NCBI RefSeq assembly: GCF_022867795.2
Contig: NZ_CP107006.1
Span: 62,001-126,000, forward strand
Reading direction: 5' to 3'
Length of the DNA: 64,000 bases
Origin: Chitinophaga horti
GTDB lineage: Bacteria; Bacteroidota; Bacteroidia; Chitinophagales; Chitinophagaceae
Both the position numbers and the translations under genes were made by a program. Below are positions 25,967-35,600 of this stretch, one piece after another. Under the pieces are notes generated by a model. The model had not been told where the DNA came from. It worked only from the letters and a program-made list of their open reading frames with translations, and ran no database searches. Positions within the stretch are counted from its first letter, which is position 1. Every line of letters begins with the position of its first letter.

Positions 25967-27292
25967 ATGAGTTACATAAAAGAAAAATTCAAGGTAAAGG
26001 CAGATGAGCTGAGCACAGAGGTGAAAGACTTGCTGAAAAACCACGGCAGCAAGGTGATTGGAGATGTGACGATTGCCCAGGCATACCAGGGAATGCGCGG
26101 AATTACAGGGCTGGTAACAGAAACTTCCCTGCTTGATGCTAATGAGGGTATCAGGTTCCGGGGCTATTCTATTCCCGAGCTTCGCGACAACCTGCCTAAA
26201 GCGGTAGGCGGTGCAGAGCCCCTGCCAGAAGGTTTATTTTATCTCATGCTCATGGGCGAATTGCCCACAGAAGCCGACGTACAGCACCTTTCCAGCGTAT
26301 GGGCACGCAGATCCCACGTTCCAAACCACGTTTTTGACGCAATTGAAGCCCTCCCCATCACTACCCACCCGATGACTATGTTTAACGTAGGCATCATGGC
26401 GCTGCAAACGGAATCGCTGTTCGCTAAAGCTTATGCAGAAGGTATCAACAAAAAAGATTACTGGAGCTACATGTACGAGGATTCGATGAACCTCATCGCC
26501 CGCCTCCCACGCGTAGCAGCTTATATCTATCGCCGCAAATACAAAAACGGTCAGCATATTCAGCCCGACGGTCTGCTCGATTGGGGTTCCAACTTCGCGC
26601 ACATGCTCGGTTACGACGACGAAGGCTTTAAAGAACTGATGCGTTTGTATATGACCATTCATGCCGACCACGAAGGTGGCAACGTGAGCGCTCACACTAC
26701 GCACCTCGTAGGTTCCGCCCTCAGCGACGCTTACCAGTCATTCGCTGCCGGTATGAACGGCCTGGCAGGTCCGCTGCACGGCCTCGCCAACCAGGAAGTG
26801 ATCCGCTGGATACTCGCCATGCAGGAAGAACTGGGTGGTGGTACTCCAACCAAAGAACAGATCGAGAAATACGTTCGTAAAACACTGGCAGACGGTAAAG
26901 TAGTACCTGGTTATGGCCACGCAGTACTGCGCAAAACGGATCCACGTTTCACCGCGCAGATGGAGTTTGCGAAAAAACACCTGCCGGAAGACGAGCTGGT
27001 GAAAATCGTTTGGATGGTATACGACGTAGTGCCTGGTGTACTCACCGAACTGGGTAAAGCGAAAAACCCATGGCCTAACGTAGACGCGCACTCTGGCGCA
27101 TTGCTGGTGCATTACGGCATGGTAGAATATGAGTTCTACACCGTACTGTTCGGCGTTTCCCGCGCCCTTGGCGTATTGGCTTCCCTTTGTTGGGACCGTG
27201 CCCTCGGCCTGTCTATCGAAAGACCTAAATCCGTTACCACAGAATGGATGAAGAACTTCGTAGAAGGTAAAGTTGAAGCAAGCGCTGAGTAA
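25967..27292 (+). CDS. gltA: citrate synthase, mitochondrial-type
   Basis: 441 residues. Condenses oxaloacetate and acetyl-CoA in the first step of the TCA cycle. The active-site segments are of the eukaryotic Si type: [26 protein letters not shown] and [10 protein letters not shown], with catalytic His in the first two and Asp in the third. The N-terminal M-S-Y-I-K-E-K-F start has no targeting sequence. A single-gene unit: own promoter element upstream and a strong terminator downstream. Confidence 0.95.
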   Translation: MSYIKEKFKVKADELSTEVKDLLKNHGSKVIGDVTIAQAYQGMRGITGLVTETSLLDANEGIRFRGYSIPELRDNLPKAVGGAEPLPEGLFYLMLMGELPTEADVQHLSSVWARRSHVPNHVFDAIEALPITTHPMTMFNVGIMALQTESLFAKAYAEGINKKDYWSYMYEDSMNLIARLPRVAAYIYRRKYKNGQHIQPDGLLDWGSNFAHMLGYDDEGFKELMRLYMTIHADHEGGNVSAHTTHLVGSALSDAYQSFAAGMNGLAGPLHGLANQEVIRWILAMQEELGGGTPTKEQIEKYVRKTLADGKVVPGYGHAVLRKTDPRFTAQMEFAKKHLPEDELVKIVWMVYDVVPGVLTELGKAKNPWPNVDAHSGALLVHYGMVEYEFYTVLFGVSRALGVLASLCWDRALGLSIERPKSVTTEWMKNFVEGKVEASAE

Positions 27293-27313
27293 CAATTCAG
27301 CCTATCATACCAG

Positions 27314-27342
27314 GGCCATTCCAGCAGGAATGGCCTTTTTTT
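27314..27342 (+). terminator. rho-independent terminator of citrate synthase gene
   Basis: Perfect 9-bp arms GGCCATTCC/GGAATGGCC around AGCA, then seven T. Confidence 0.92.
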
Positions 27343-27366
27343 GTGTTCCAACAGCATCACTTTCTT

Positions 27367-27475
27367 CAGCCCCCGTTGCGTCGCACACTTCAGCTGGTAG
27401 TTATCCTGCTCAGGCAACAAGAATTGCTCAGCAGAAAAGAAAAAGTACAAGCGTGCGACGCAATGGCGGCAGGGG
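27367..27475. repeat. dispersed repeat copy B with inverted partner
   Basis: 27367-27395 is the second copy of the dispersed repeat (starts CAGCCCCCGTTGCGTCGCAC). About 60 bp on, 27453-27475 carries an inverted partner (GTGCGACGCAATGGCGGCAG), so the RNA could fold into a long imperfect hairpin. Lies between citrate synthase and recG. Confidence 0.6.
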
Positions 27476-27569
27476 AGCAGATTGCCGCTGGTGACATAAA
27501 GTAGCTTGTTGGCATTTTCTTGTTTTCGCTCAATGCTGTATTTTGCATCCTTAACCAAACGGAAAAACG

Positions 27570-29681
27570 ATTTCCTACATCGCATCCATATTAAACAATC
27601 CGATCGAATACCTGAAGGGTGTGGGGCCGCAGAAGGGGGAGCTGTTGCGTAAAGAGGCCGGCATCTTCACCTTTCGCGATCTGCTGGAGTATTTCCCGTT
27701 CCGGTATGTCGACCGTACCCGCATCACGAAAATCACCAGCCTGCATATGCAGCTTGATTACGTGCAGGTAAAAGGTCGCATCGTGCATATGGAAGTGATG
27801 GGCGATAAACGAGCGAAGCGCCTGGTCGCCAGGCTGCAGGATGATACCGGTACGATCGATCTCGTTTGGTTCCAGGGCTGGCAATGGATGCAGAAGTCGC
27901 TGCGCGAAAATGTGCAGTACCTCGTATTCGGAAAGATTGCTGCCTTCAACGGAAACCTGCAAATGAGCCATCCTGAAATGGAGCTGCTGAGCGAGGCCAC
28001 TATTGATGGCAAACGTCACCTGGAAGCGGTGTATTCCACCACCGAAAAACTCAAGCAACGCGGACTAACGGCAAAGGCTATAGGAAAATTGACGCAGAAC
28101 CTGCTGGAGCAGATGAACATGAACGAGATACAGGAAAACATTCCTGCACCGGTGCTGCAGCAATATCGATTGATGCCCAGGTCCATGGCCTATTTCAAGA
28201 TACACATGCCTGCCAGTGAGGAAGAAGCGAAACAGGCGCAACGCCGCCTGAAATTCGAGGAGCTCTTCCTGGTACAGATCAAGATCTGTCGCGTGAAAAT
28301 GCGCCGTCAGGCACAGTCGCACGGCTTTGTATTCGGCAAAGTGGGCGAGTTTTTTAACGACTTCTATAACAACCACCTGCCGTTCCCGCTTACGGGAGCG
28401 CAAAAACGGGTGTTGAAAGAAATACGGCAGGACACTGCCACCGGTAAACAAATGAACCGCCTGTTACAAGGCGATGTAGGCAGCGGTAAAACCATGGTCG
28501 CCCTGCTGACCATGCTGCTCGCCAACGACAACGGTGTGCAGGCCTGTTTGATGGCGCCCACCGAAATACTGGCGCAGCAACACTTTAAGAGTATCGCTGC
28601 ACAGCTGGAAAATATGCCGGTAAACATTGCTTTGCTTACGGGCAACATTAAAGGCAAACAACGTAAGCAGGTACTGGCCGCCGCAGCAGATGGCAGTTTG
28701 CACATCCTGGTCGGTACGCACGCCTTATTAGAAAAGGAGGTGGTGTTTAAGAACCTCGGCATGTCTATTGTGGACGAGCAGCACCGCTTCGGAGTTGCCC
28801 AGCGCGCCCGCCTTTGGGAAAAAAACACCACACCGCCGCATGTACTTGTGATGACCGCCACGCCGATTCCCCGTACGCTGGCAATGACCGTTTACGGCGA
28901 CCTGGATGTATCTGTAATCGACGAGATGCCGCCCGGCCGTAAACCGATTACGACTGTGCATCGTACAGAGTATCAACGTCCCCAGGTGATGGACTTCATC
29001 CGCGAGGAAATAAAAAAGGGCCGCCAGGCATATATCGTTTACCCGCTCATCGACGAATCCGAGAAGATGGATTACGAGAACCTCATGAAAGGGTATGAGG
29101 AGGTAAAAGCCTTTTTTCCCGAGCCCAAATACAACATCAGCATGGTGCATGGCCGCCAGCCGACAGAGATGCGAGAGAATAACATGCATCGCTTTGTGAT
29201 CGGCGAAAGCCAGATCATGGTGGCTACCACGGTGATAGAGGTGGGCGTAAACGTGCCCAATGCCTCTGTGATGGTGATCGAAAGTACCGAACGCTTCGGG
29301 CTCTCGCAGTTGCATCAGTTACGCGGCAGGGTAGGTCGTGGTGCGGATCAATCGTATTGTGTGCTTATGACGGGCAACAAGATCGGTAACGAATCGCGCG
29401 AACGCATTAAGGTAATGGTACAAACCAATAACGGTTTTATTATATCTGAGAAAGATATGGAGTTACGTGGCCCCGGCGATCTCGAAGGCACGCGTCAAAG
29501 TGGTATCCTGGATTTACGTTTGGCAGACATTGTGCAGGATAAAGCTATGTTAGCAGCTGCCCGGGAATGTGCCGAAAAAATATTAGAAGAAGACCCGGAT
29601 CTGTTAGCCCCCGAAAATAAAGGTCTTTTCGACTTCCTGGCCAGCCAGAAAACAAAATCCCAGTGGAGTAAAATATCCTAA
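27570..29681 (+). CDS. recG: ATP-dependent DNA helicase RecG
   Basis: About 703 residues. Remodels stalled replication forks and Holliday junctions. Helicase motifs are intact: G-D-V-G-S-G-K-T (Walker A), D-E-Q-H-R-F-G (motif II), T-A-T-P-I-P-R-T-L (motif III) and Q-L-R-G-R-V-G-R-G (motif VI). The first ATG/GTG/TTG codon in frame is GTG 27621, but the conserved RecG start N-P-I-E-Y-L-K-G-V-G-P is encoded upstream of it. The frame is open back to 27555 with no standard start. A TATTTTG box at 27538-27544 would place transcription start near 27551, which fits an ATT start at 27570; this is why I extended the gene. The upstream limit is therefore uncertain. Confidence 0.85.
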   Translation: MSYIASILNNPIEYLKGVGPQKGELLRKEAGIFTFRDLLEYFPFRYVDRTRITKITSLHMQLDYVQVKGRIVHMEVMGDKRAKRLVARLQDDTGTIDLVWFQGWQWMQKSLRENVQYLVFGKIAAFNGNLQMSHPEMELLSEATIDGKRHLEAVYSTTEKLKQRGLTAKAIGKLTQNLLEQMNMNEIQENIPAPVLQQYRLMPRSMAYFKIHMPASEEEAKQAQRRLKFEELFLVQIKICRVKMRRQAQSHGFVFGKVGEFFNDFYNNHLPFPLTGAQKRVLKEIRQDTATGKQMNRLLQGDVGSGKTMVALLTMLLANDNGVQACLMAPTEILAQQHFKSIAAQLENMPVNIALLTGNIKGKQRKQVLAAAADGSLHILVGTHALLEKEVVFKNLGMSIVDEQHRFGVAQRARLWEKNTTPPHVLVMTATPIPRTLAMTVYGDLDVSVIDEMPPGRKPITTVHRTEYQRPQVMDFIREEIKKGRQAYIVYPLIDESEKMDYENLMKGYEEVKAFFPEPKYNISMVHGRQPTEMRENNMHRFVIGESQIMVATTVIEVGVNVPNASVMVIESTERFGLSQLHQLRGRVGRGADQSYCVLMTGNKIGNESRERIKVMVQTNNGFIISEKDMELRGPGDLEGTRQSGILDLRLADIVQDKAMLAAARECAEKILEEDPDLLAPENKGLFDFLASQKTKSQWSKIS

Positions 29682-29851
29682 GGTTTTTTACGTTTATGGT
29701 GTAACCATGTTGGTGGGACATAGCCATCTGATAATTAATCGAAATCAGCTTCAGTAAAGGTTTTTTTGACGGAAACGGTAACATTGGGCGACCCCGTGCG
29801 TTAAAAAAAATAGTATATTAGTTGTAGTGAGATCATTTTAAATCTAGCCGC

Positions 29852-32800
29852 TTGAAAGCAATTTTCCCTATCGGTCTGTTTAGCGTTATGTTAGCAATGC
29901 TGGTACTTCCCGTTAATGCACAGGATGCCGGTAGTGACTTTACGCCGCTTGAGTTTGTTGAGAATAAGGGACAATGGAAAGGTGACTTCCTTTTTAAAAC
30001 GGATCTTGGTGGTACCGCGATCTTCCTGAAAAAGACAGGCTTCACTTATCTCATGTTGAGTAAGGAAGATATGGCCCGCGTGCCGGAACTCAATCACGGA
30101 CATAATCACAGCGCCGACTTTCATTTCGATCCTGCCGGCAAAGGTAACGCCGGTAGTAAGTCTGCGGCCAAACCAGGCAACAGCACACCACTTACCATGA
30201 GCCAGATAAGAGGCCATGCGTACGAGGTAACTTTCCTTAATGCCAATCCGAACCCACAAATCATTGCCGATAAACCATCTACCGGTTACAGCAACTACTT
30301 CATTGGTAACGATCCAAAGATGTGGGCCAGTAATGTGATGAGCTACGGCTCCATTACTTACAAAGACCTGTATCCGGGCATTGACGTGCACGTGTATTCC
30401 GATGGTGGTCAAATGAAGTACGACCTCATTGTGCATCCCGGTGCTGACCCATCCAAGGTGGCTTTGCAGTATACAGGAGCGGAGAAACTCAGTATCAAAA
30501 AAGAGCAACTCGTTATACAAACCAGCGTGGGCGAAGCCATGGAGCTGATGCCATTTGCGTATCAGTATGTGAATAGCGAGCGTGTGTCCGTCAAAGTGAG
30601 TTATCAACTTAAAGGCAATATTCTTACCTATAAAATTTCAGGCAGATACGATAACAGTAATCCGCTGGTGATCGATCCGAACGTGGTGTTTTCTACGCTC
30701 ACGGGTTCACGGGCCGACAACTGGGGGTATACAGCGACCTACGATCCGGCAGGCAACTTTTATGCAGGCGGTATCGTGTTCGGTGTAGGTTATCCGGTTA
30801 CGCCTGGCGCCCTGCAAAATGCCATGGGCGGCGGCGACTACGATATTGCGATCACGAAGTTTAATCCGGTTGGTACAGCTGCTTTGTATTCTACTTACCT
30901 CGGTGGTAGCGGTGAAGAGCAACCACATAGCCTGGTGGTAGATTCGCAGGGTAACCTGGTGATCTCCGGCAGGACCAACTCCGGCAACTACCCGGCACCC
31001 ACATTAATCGGTACGGGCGGTGGCTACGACATGGTGATCACGAAACTAAATGCGACCGGTACTGGCCTGGTGGGCTCTATCAAAATTGGCGGTTCGGGCA
31101 ACGATGGCGTAAATATGCGTCCGTCTAAATCCGGCGGTGCTTACAGCCTGCTGCGTAACTATGGCGACGACGCCCGCAGTGAAGTGATTGTAGACGGCGC
31201 GGATAATATTTACGTAGCCGGCTCCAGCCAATCGAGCAACTTCCCGGTAACGGCAGGTGTGTTCCAGGGTACTTATGGTGGTGGTTTGCAAGATGCGGTA
31301 GTGTTGAAGATCAATCCTGCCTGTAACGCGCTTACCTGGGGTAGCTTTTTGGGAGGCAATAAAGAAGATGCAGCTTATGTGCTGGCATTGAATATTGATA
31401 ATTCATTGTACGTATCCGGCGCTACGGCTAGTGCGAACTTCCCGGGTACCAGCAGCGGTGTATATTCCGCTTACCGCGGTGGTATTTGCGATGGTTATAT
31501 TTCGCACATCTCGAATAATGGTACAACCCTGATCAACGGCACTTATATCGGTTCGGATAATAACCAGGCCGACGAAGTATACGGTGTGCAGACCGACGTT
31601 GGGGGTAATGTATACGTGATGGGCACCACAGAGGGTACCTGGCCGGTGAAGCAACCTCCCGGAACAACGACTTTCTACAACGACAATTCCAAGCAATTTA
31701 TCATGAAGCTGGAGGCGAACCTCGCGAACGTGGTATATTCTACCACCTTTGGTAAACAGGCTTCTTATCCAAGTATATCACCCACCGCTTTCCTGGTAGA
31801 CCGTTGTCAGAACGTATACGTATCCGGTTGGGGCGGCGAATTGAACTCACAGGCCAAATACCCTAACTCCGGCACTTACGGGCTGCCTGTTACGCCGGAT
31901 GCCCGTAAGGCCAGTACCGACGGTAGCGACTTTTATTTCTTCGTGATGGAGCGTGACTGTATTGGTCAGTTGTACGGCACCTTCTACGGCGGCAACCAGT
32001 TGCTGGAGCACGTGGATGGCGGTACCAGCCGCTTCGACCGCAATGGGGTCATCTATCAGTCGATTTGTTCGTCATGTGGTACAGGCAACCGTCCGCGGTT
32101 CCCGACAACGCCGGGTGCTTATGCGAGCGGGCTGCCCCCGAACTGTAACCTCGCAGCGCTTAAAATTGCCTTCAACCTCGATGGGGTGAAGGCCGGTTTC
32201 AAAACGCAGGAAAGGAAAAATAACTATTGCGTGCCCAGCACGATCACGTTCGTAGATACGACCAATTTGCCCGCAGTAAGCTGGGAATGGTCTTTTGGTG
32301 ATAACTCCGCCCCTGTAACGACTAATACCGGCACTGTATCTTACACTTATAACCTGGTAGGTGATTACACTGTAAGGCTCATCAAATACGATCCGGCCAG
32401 CTGCAACGTACGCGATACCGCTTACCTGCCGGTACGCATACGCGCGGATCAGGCGCAGGTAGGTTTTACGGCGACGAGGATCATACCGCCTTGTACCAGC
32501 CTGCAATATGTGTTCGTCAATAATTCGACCGCACCGCCGGGCAAACCATTTACCAACCGTTCTTTCGTGTGGGATTTCGGTGATAACACACCAACCGTTA
32601 CAGCAGATACCACCCGCCAGTTCCATCAATATGCAACGGAAGGGGTGTACAACGTAACCCTTACGCTCGTCGATACGAATTATTGTAACGCACCTGAAGT
32701 GATTACGCAACAATTGCGCGTGGCGGCTAATGTGGTGGCTCGCTTCGAAACACCGGCTGATGGTTGTGTGCCTTATACGGCAGTTTTCAACAATACTTCT

Positions 32801-33487
32801 TCCGGTGGCGTGACGTTTGAATGGGAATTTGGCGACGGTGGCACGTCTACCGACGTATATCCTGAGCATACTTACAATACACCAGGCACTTACACCGTGA
32901 AGATGCGCGCCTTCGACCCGAACACCTGTAACCTTGTAGACAGTACCACGTTTGATATAACAGTACACGCAATACCAGTAGCAGATTTTGATTTTCTGCC
33001 GCTGAAGCCGCAGGAGAATACACCAACAACGTTCACTAACCTCTCACAAGGGGCGAGCCTTTACTGGTGGACTTTCGGCGATGGTGATACCTCTACACTG
33101 GCAAATCCGGTGCACCAATACAACAAGACGGGCACTTACGATGTTTGTTTAGTAGCGGAGAACCAGTTCCAGTGTGCGGACACCATTTGTAAAACGGTAG
33201 ATGCGATCGTGATACCTTTGTTCGATGTGCCTTCGGCATTTTCACCAAACGGCGATGGTGCCAACGACGTATTTATGGTAAGAGGCTTCGGTATCTCCAA
33301 GTTTAACCTGAAAGTGTTTAACCGTTGGGGCCAGCTGATGTTTGAAAGCAATGACCCAAGGGTAGGCTGGGATGGAAGATTTAAAGGACAAATACAACCC
33401 ATGGACGCATATGCATTCACCGTCGTACTCGAGTTCAGTGATGGACAGAAGGGATCGCGAACGGGTAGTGTAACGCTCCTTCGATAA
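29852..33487 (+). CDS. secreted SBBP-propeller/PKD protein, T9SS type B cargo
   Basis: 1211-residue secreted protein. TTG start, giving a clear signal peptide (M-K-A-I-F-P-I-G-L-F…V-N-A-Q). N-terminal domain (about 30-270) of the kind found before SBBP beta-propellers (F-V-E-N-K-G-Q-W, Y-P-G-I-D). Propeller repeats follow (about 285-770) with G-G-x-Y-D-I-A-I-T-K-F-N and Y-L-G-G-S-G-E-E type blades. Four PKD-like domains then occur (W-S-F-G-D, W-D-F-G-D, W-E-F-G-D, W-T-F-G-D). The last ~90 residues (F-S-P-N-G-D-G-A-N-D-V-F … F-N-R-W-G) form the gliding-motility-type C-terminal sorting domain. Probably a surface adhesin. Encoded 33 bp before a PorP/SprF gene, the usual pairing. Confidence 0.9.
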   Translation: MKAIFPIGLFSVMLAMLVLPVNAQDAGSDFTPLEFVENKGQWKGDFLFKTDLGGTAIFLKKTGFTYLMLSKEDMARVPELNHGHNHSADFHFDPAGKGNAGSKSAAKPGNSTPLTMSQIRGHAYEVTFLNANPNPQIIADKPSTGYSNYFIGNDPKMWASNVMSYGSITYKDLYPGIDVHVYSDGGQMKYDLIVHPGADPSKVALQYTGAEKLSIKKEQLVIQTSVGEAMELMPFAYQYVNSERVSVKVSYQLKGNILTYKISGRYDNSNPLVIDPNVVFSTLTGSRADNWGYTATYDPAGNFYAGGIVFGVGYPVTPGALQNAMGGGDYDIAITKFNPVGTAALYSTYLGGSGEEQPHSLVVDSQGNLVISGRTNSGNYPAPTLIGTGGGYDMVITKLNATGTGLVGSIKIGGSGNDGVNMRPSKSGGAYSLLRNYGDDARSEVIVDGADNIYVAGSSQSSNFPVTAGVFQGTYGGGLQDAVVLKINPACNALTWGSFLGGNKEDAAYVLALNIDNSLYVSGATASANFPGTSSGVYSAYRGGICDGYISHISNNGTTLINGTYIGSDNNQADEVYGVQTDVGGNVYVMGTTEGTWPVKQPPGTTTFYNDNSKQFIMKLEANLANVVYSTTFGKQASYPSISPTAFLVDRCQNVYVSGWGGELNSQAKYPNSGTYGLPVTPDARKASTDGSDFYFFVMERDCIGQLYGTFYGGNQLLEHVDGGTSRFDRNGVIYQSICSSCGTGNRPRFPTTPGAYASGLPPNCNLAALKIAFNLDGVKAGFKTQERKNNYCVPSTITFVDTTNLPAVSWEWSFGDNSAPVTTNTGTVSYTYNLVGDYTVRLIKYDPASCNVRDTAYLPVRIRADQAQVGFTATRIIPPCTSLQYVFVNNSTAPPGKPFTNRSFVWDFGDNTPTVTADTTRQFHQYATEGVYNVTLTLVDTNYCNAPEVITQQLRVAANVVARFETPADGCVPYTAVFNNTSSGGVTFEWEFGDGGTSTDVYPEHTYNTPGTYTVKMRAFDPNTCNLVDSTTFDITVHAIPVADFDFLPLKPQENTPTTFTNLSQGASLYWWTFGDGDTSTLANPVHQYNKTGTYDVCLVAENQFQCADTICKTVDAIVIPLFDVPSAFSPNGDGANDVFMVRGFGISKFNLKVFNRWGQLMFESNDPRVGWDGRFKGQIQPMDAYAFTVVLEFSDGQKGSRTGSVTLLR

Positions 33488-33520
33488 CAGATTTAGTTAC
33501 AGCCGATTTAAGTTGACAGG

Positions 33521-34546
33521 ATGATCAAGCAGTTTGCAAAATATATTGGGATCGTGACGTTGTGCGTTTTCGCATGGGGGGATGCCGTTGCCCAGGACCT
33601 GCACTTTTCGCAGTTCTTTAATTCGCCCCTTACCACCAACCCCGCTAATACCGGCTTTATACCCGATGGAAACTATCGCCTGGGCGTAAACTACCGCAAC
33701 CAGTGGTCGTCTATTCCGGTGCCTTACAAAACCATGTCGGCCTTCGGCGATTTCCAGTTGTTCCGCGAACAGCTGACTTACGGCTGGGTAGGCGTGGGCG
33801 GCATGTTCCTGCGCGACGTGGCGGGGGCGGGCGATCTTACATCCACCAAAGCCTATGGCTCCGTGGCATACCACCAGCTGATGGGCGAAAGCAGCCTGCT
33901 TTCCGCCGGTTTCAACGTAGGCATGGCCAACAAACGTATCGATATTACCAAACTTACGTTCGATAACCAGTGGAACGGTTACTTCTTTGATGGCCAACTG
34001 CAAAACGGCGAGCCGATCACGCAGAGCGGCATCACTTATTTCGACATGCAGGTAGGTATGAACTATGCTTATTTTCCCAGTGAACTGGTGTATATCAATG
34101 GCGGTTTTTCGGTTCATCACGTAAATAAGCCAAAAGAAACCTTCTACGCCTCCGATAACCAGATCGACAGGAGGTACATCGGGTTTTTGAATGCAAGTCT
34201 TAAACTTACAGATAACATCATCGCTAACCCGGGTGCGTATTACGCGGTACAAGCGAAATCGTCGGAACTGATGTTTGGTGGTTATGTACAGTATAACCTA
34301 TCCGGCGATGGCGACAAACAATTACTGGGCGGCGCCTATTATCGCTGGAATGATGCGTTTGCCTTCCTGGTGGGGTACCAGATGAGTAATGTGCGGCTTA
34401 ACTTCAGTTACGATGTAACCGCATCTTCACTGGCAATATACAATAACCGTCGCGGTGCTTACGAACTGGGACTGGTGTTTACAGGATTGTATCCTAACCG
34501 CAGCTTCAGTAACGCAAAACGTACCACGCTCTGCCCAACCTTTTAA
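33521..34546 (+). CDS. PorP/SprF family T9SS outer-membrane protein
   Basis: 341 residues with a signal peptide (cleavage near V-A-Q). The start of the mature protein, D-L-H-F-S-Q-F-F-N-S-P-L-T-T-N-P-A-N-T-G, and Y-R-N-Q-W-S-S-I-P are the PorP/SprF hallmark; alternating strands follow, as for an outer-membrane beta-barrel. SprF-type proteins are needed for secretion or anchoring of their neighbouring type B cargo, here the 1211-residue protein directly upstream. Confidence 0.93.
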   Translation: MIKQFAKYIGIVTLCVFAWGDAVAQDLHFSQFFNSPLTTNPANTGFIPDGNYRLGVNYRNQWSSIPVPYKTMSAFGDFQLFREQLTYGWVGVGGMFLRDVAGAGDLTSTKAYGSVAYHQLMGESSLLSAGFNVGMANKRIDITKLTFDNQWNGYFFDGQLQNGEPITQSGITYFDMQVGMNYAYFPSELVYINGGFSVHHVNKPKETFYASDNQIDRRYIGFLNASLKLTDNIIANPGAYYAVQAKSSELMFGGYVQYNLSGDGDKQLLGGAYYRWNDAFAFLVGYQMSNVRLNFSYDVTASSLAIYNNRRGAYELGLVFTGLYPNRSFSNAKRTTLCPTF

Positions 34547-34652
34547 CCCGGTCTGTCCTACGTTCACTTGGAGCGAATTTGCTGCCTGCTGAGCAGGGAG
34601 AACTGCGTAATTCGGTAAAAATCTAATAATTTAGCTACTAAATCTCTTTCTT

Positions 34653-35252
34653 ATGAAGCGAGTATTATTCGCGCTCCTGTTTTTGGCAGCTGCCAGTGCA
34701 GCTTCAGCACAGGATTCAACTTATCAGCGCCGTTCTTTCGATAAGCCGGAAGAAAAACAGAAAGGCTTCGACAGGTCACGCCTGTTTGTAGGTGGCGGCC
34801 TTGGCCTCGGCCTGGGTAACCGTACCTTCAGTGCAAACGTATCTCCCTTAGTTGGTTACCGCTTTTCCCGGTTGTTTGCAGCCGGCGCCAATATCAACTT
34901 CCAATATGGGTCCGATAGATGGGAATATGCCGAAGGCAACATCAAAAATTCTTATACCCTCGTTGGTGGTGGCGTATTTGGCCGCGTGTACCCGCTGGAC
35001 ATCATCTTCGTGCAGGTACAGCCGGAATACAACCACATCATGGCTAAAACGACCGACGAAACGGTGCGTCCCAAACAAGTATACAAAGACAGCTATACCG
35101 TGCCCAGCTTGCTGATGGGTGTAGGTTATGCACAACCGATCGGCGGTAACTCCGCTTTTACGATCATGGTGCAGTATGACGTGTTACAAGACGAACGCTC
35201 CCTGTATTACCAACGCCCCGTGTTTTCTGCGGGTGTGAATATCGGGTTCTAA
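34653..35252 (+). CDS. outer-membrane beta-barrel protein
   Basis: 199 residues. Signal peptide (M-K-R-V-L-F-A-L-L-F… A-S-A-Q-D), then a Lys/Glu-rich linker and a barrel-like domain (G-G-G-L-G-L-G-L-G-N … P-L-V-G-Y-R-F-S-R-L-F-A-A-G) ending in an aromatic-like residue (…V-N-I-G-F), typical of small OmpX/PorT-like barrels of Bacteroidota. Specific role unknown. Followed by a hairpin terminator. Confidence 0.85.
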   Translation: MKRVLFALLFLAAASAASAQDSTYQRRSFDKPEEKQKGFDRSRLFVGGGLGLGLGNRTFSANVSPLVGYRFSRLFAAGANINFQYGSDRWEYAEGNIKNSYTLVGGGVFGRVYPLDIIFVQVQPEYNHIMAKTTDETVRPKQVYKDSYTVPSLLMGVGYAQPIGGNSAFTIMVQYDVLQDERSLYYQRPVFSAGVNIGF

Positions 35253-35273
35253 GTCTTTCGTTATCAATATGTT

Positions 35274-35307
35274 GGGGCTGGCTGAAAGTAATAGTCAGCC
35301 CCTTTTT
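35274..35307 (+). terminator. rho-independent terminator
   Basis: Arms GGGGCTGGCT and AGTCAGCCCC (one G-T mismatch) with an internal loop, then TTTTT; 21 bp after the beta-barrel stop. Confidence 0.85.
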
Positions 35308-35339
35308 ATTCGGGTGCCTGATGGAAGACCTGTCACTGT

Positions 35340-35540
35340 TTAAGCGATTCTCAAAGCCCTCTATTCACTTTGCTCAGCTCATTTATTGTATTTATCCGCA
35401 GGAGCCGATCCTGGTTTTAAACGACTCTCAAAGCCTTCAATTCACTTTGGTCAGCCCATTTACCATATTTACCCGCAGGAGCCGATCCTGCTTTTAAGCA
35501 ATTCTTAAAACCCTCATCCGACTTTTTAGTCAGCCACTCA
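35340..35540. repeat. 77-bp tandem repeat, about 2.6 copies
   Basis: Units align from TTAAGCG at 35340, TTAAACG at 35417 and TTAAGCA at 35494, an exact 77-bp period; GGAGCCGATCCTG ends the first two. The intergenic interval from 35308 to 35600 holds little else. Confidence 0.85.
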
Positions 35541-35600
35541 TTGACGGCGTGCTGGTTTTATTTAATTTACGCCCCCGTCCATACCGGCGGCCCTAAGCTT

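Noticed and set aside
35541-35600. TTG start for the symporter at 35541
   Set aside because: The extra 20 residues come from the end of the 77-bp repeat region and do not resemble a symporter N-terminus.
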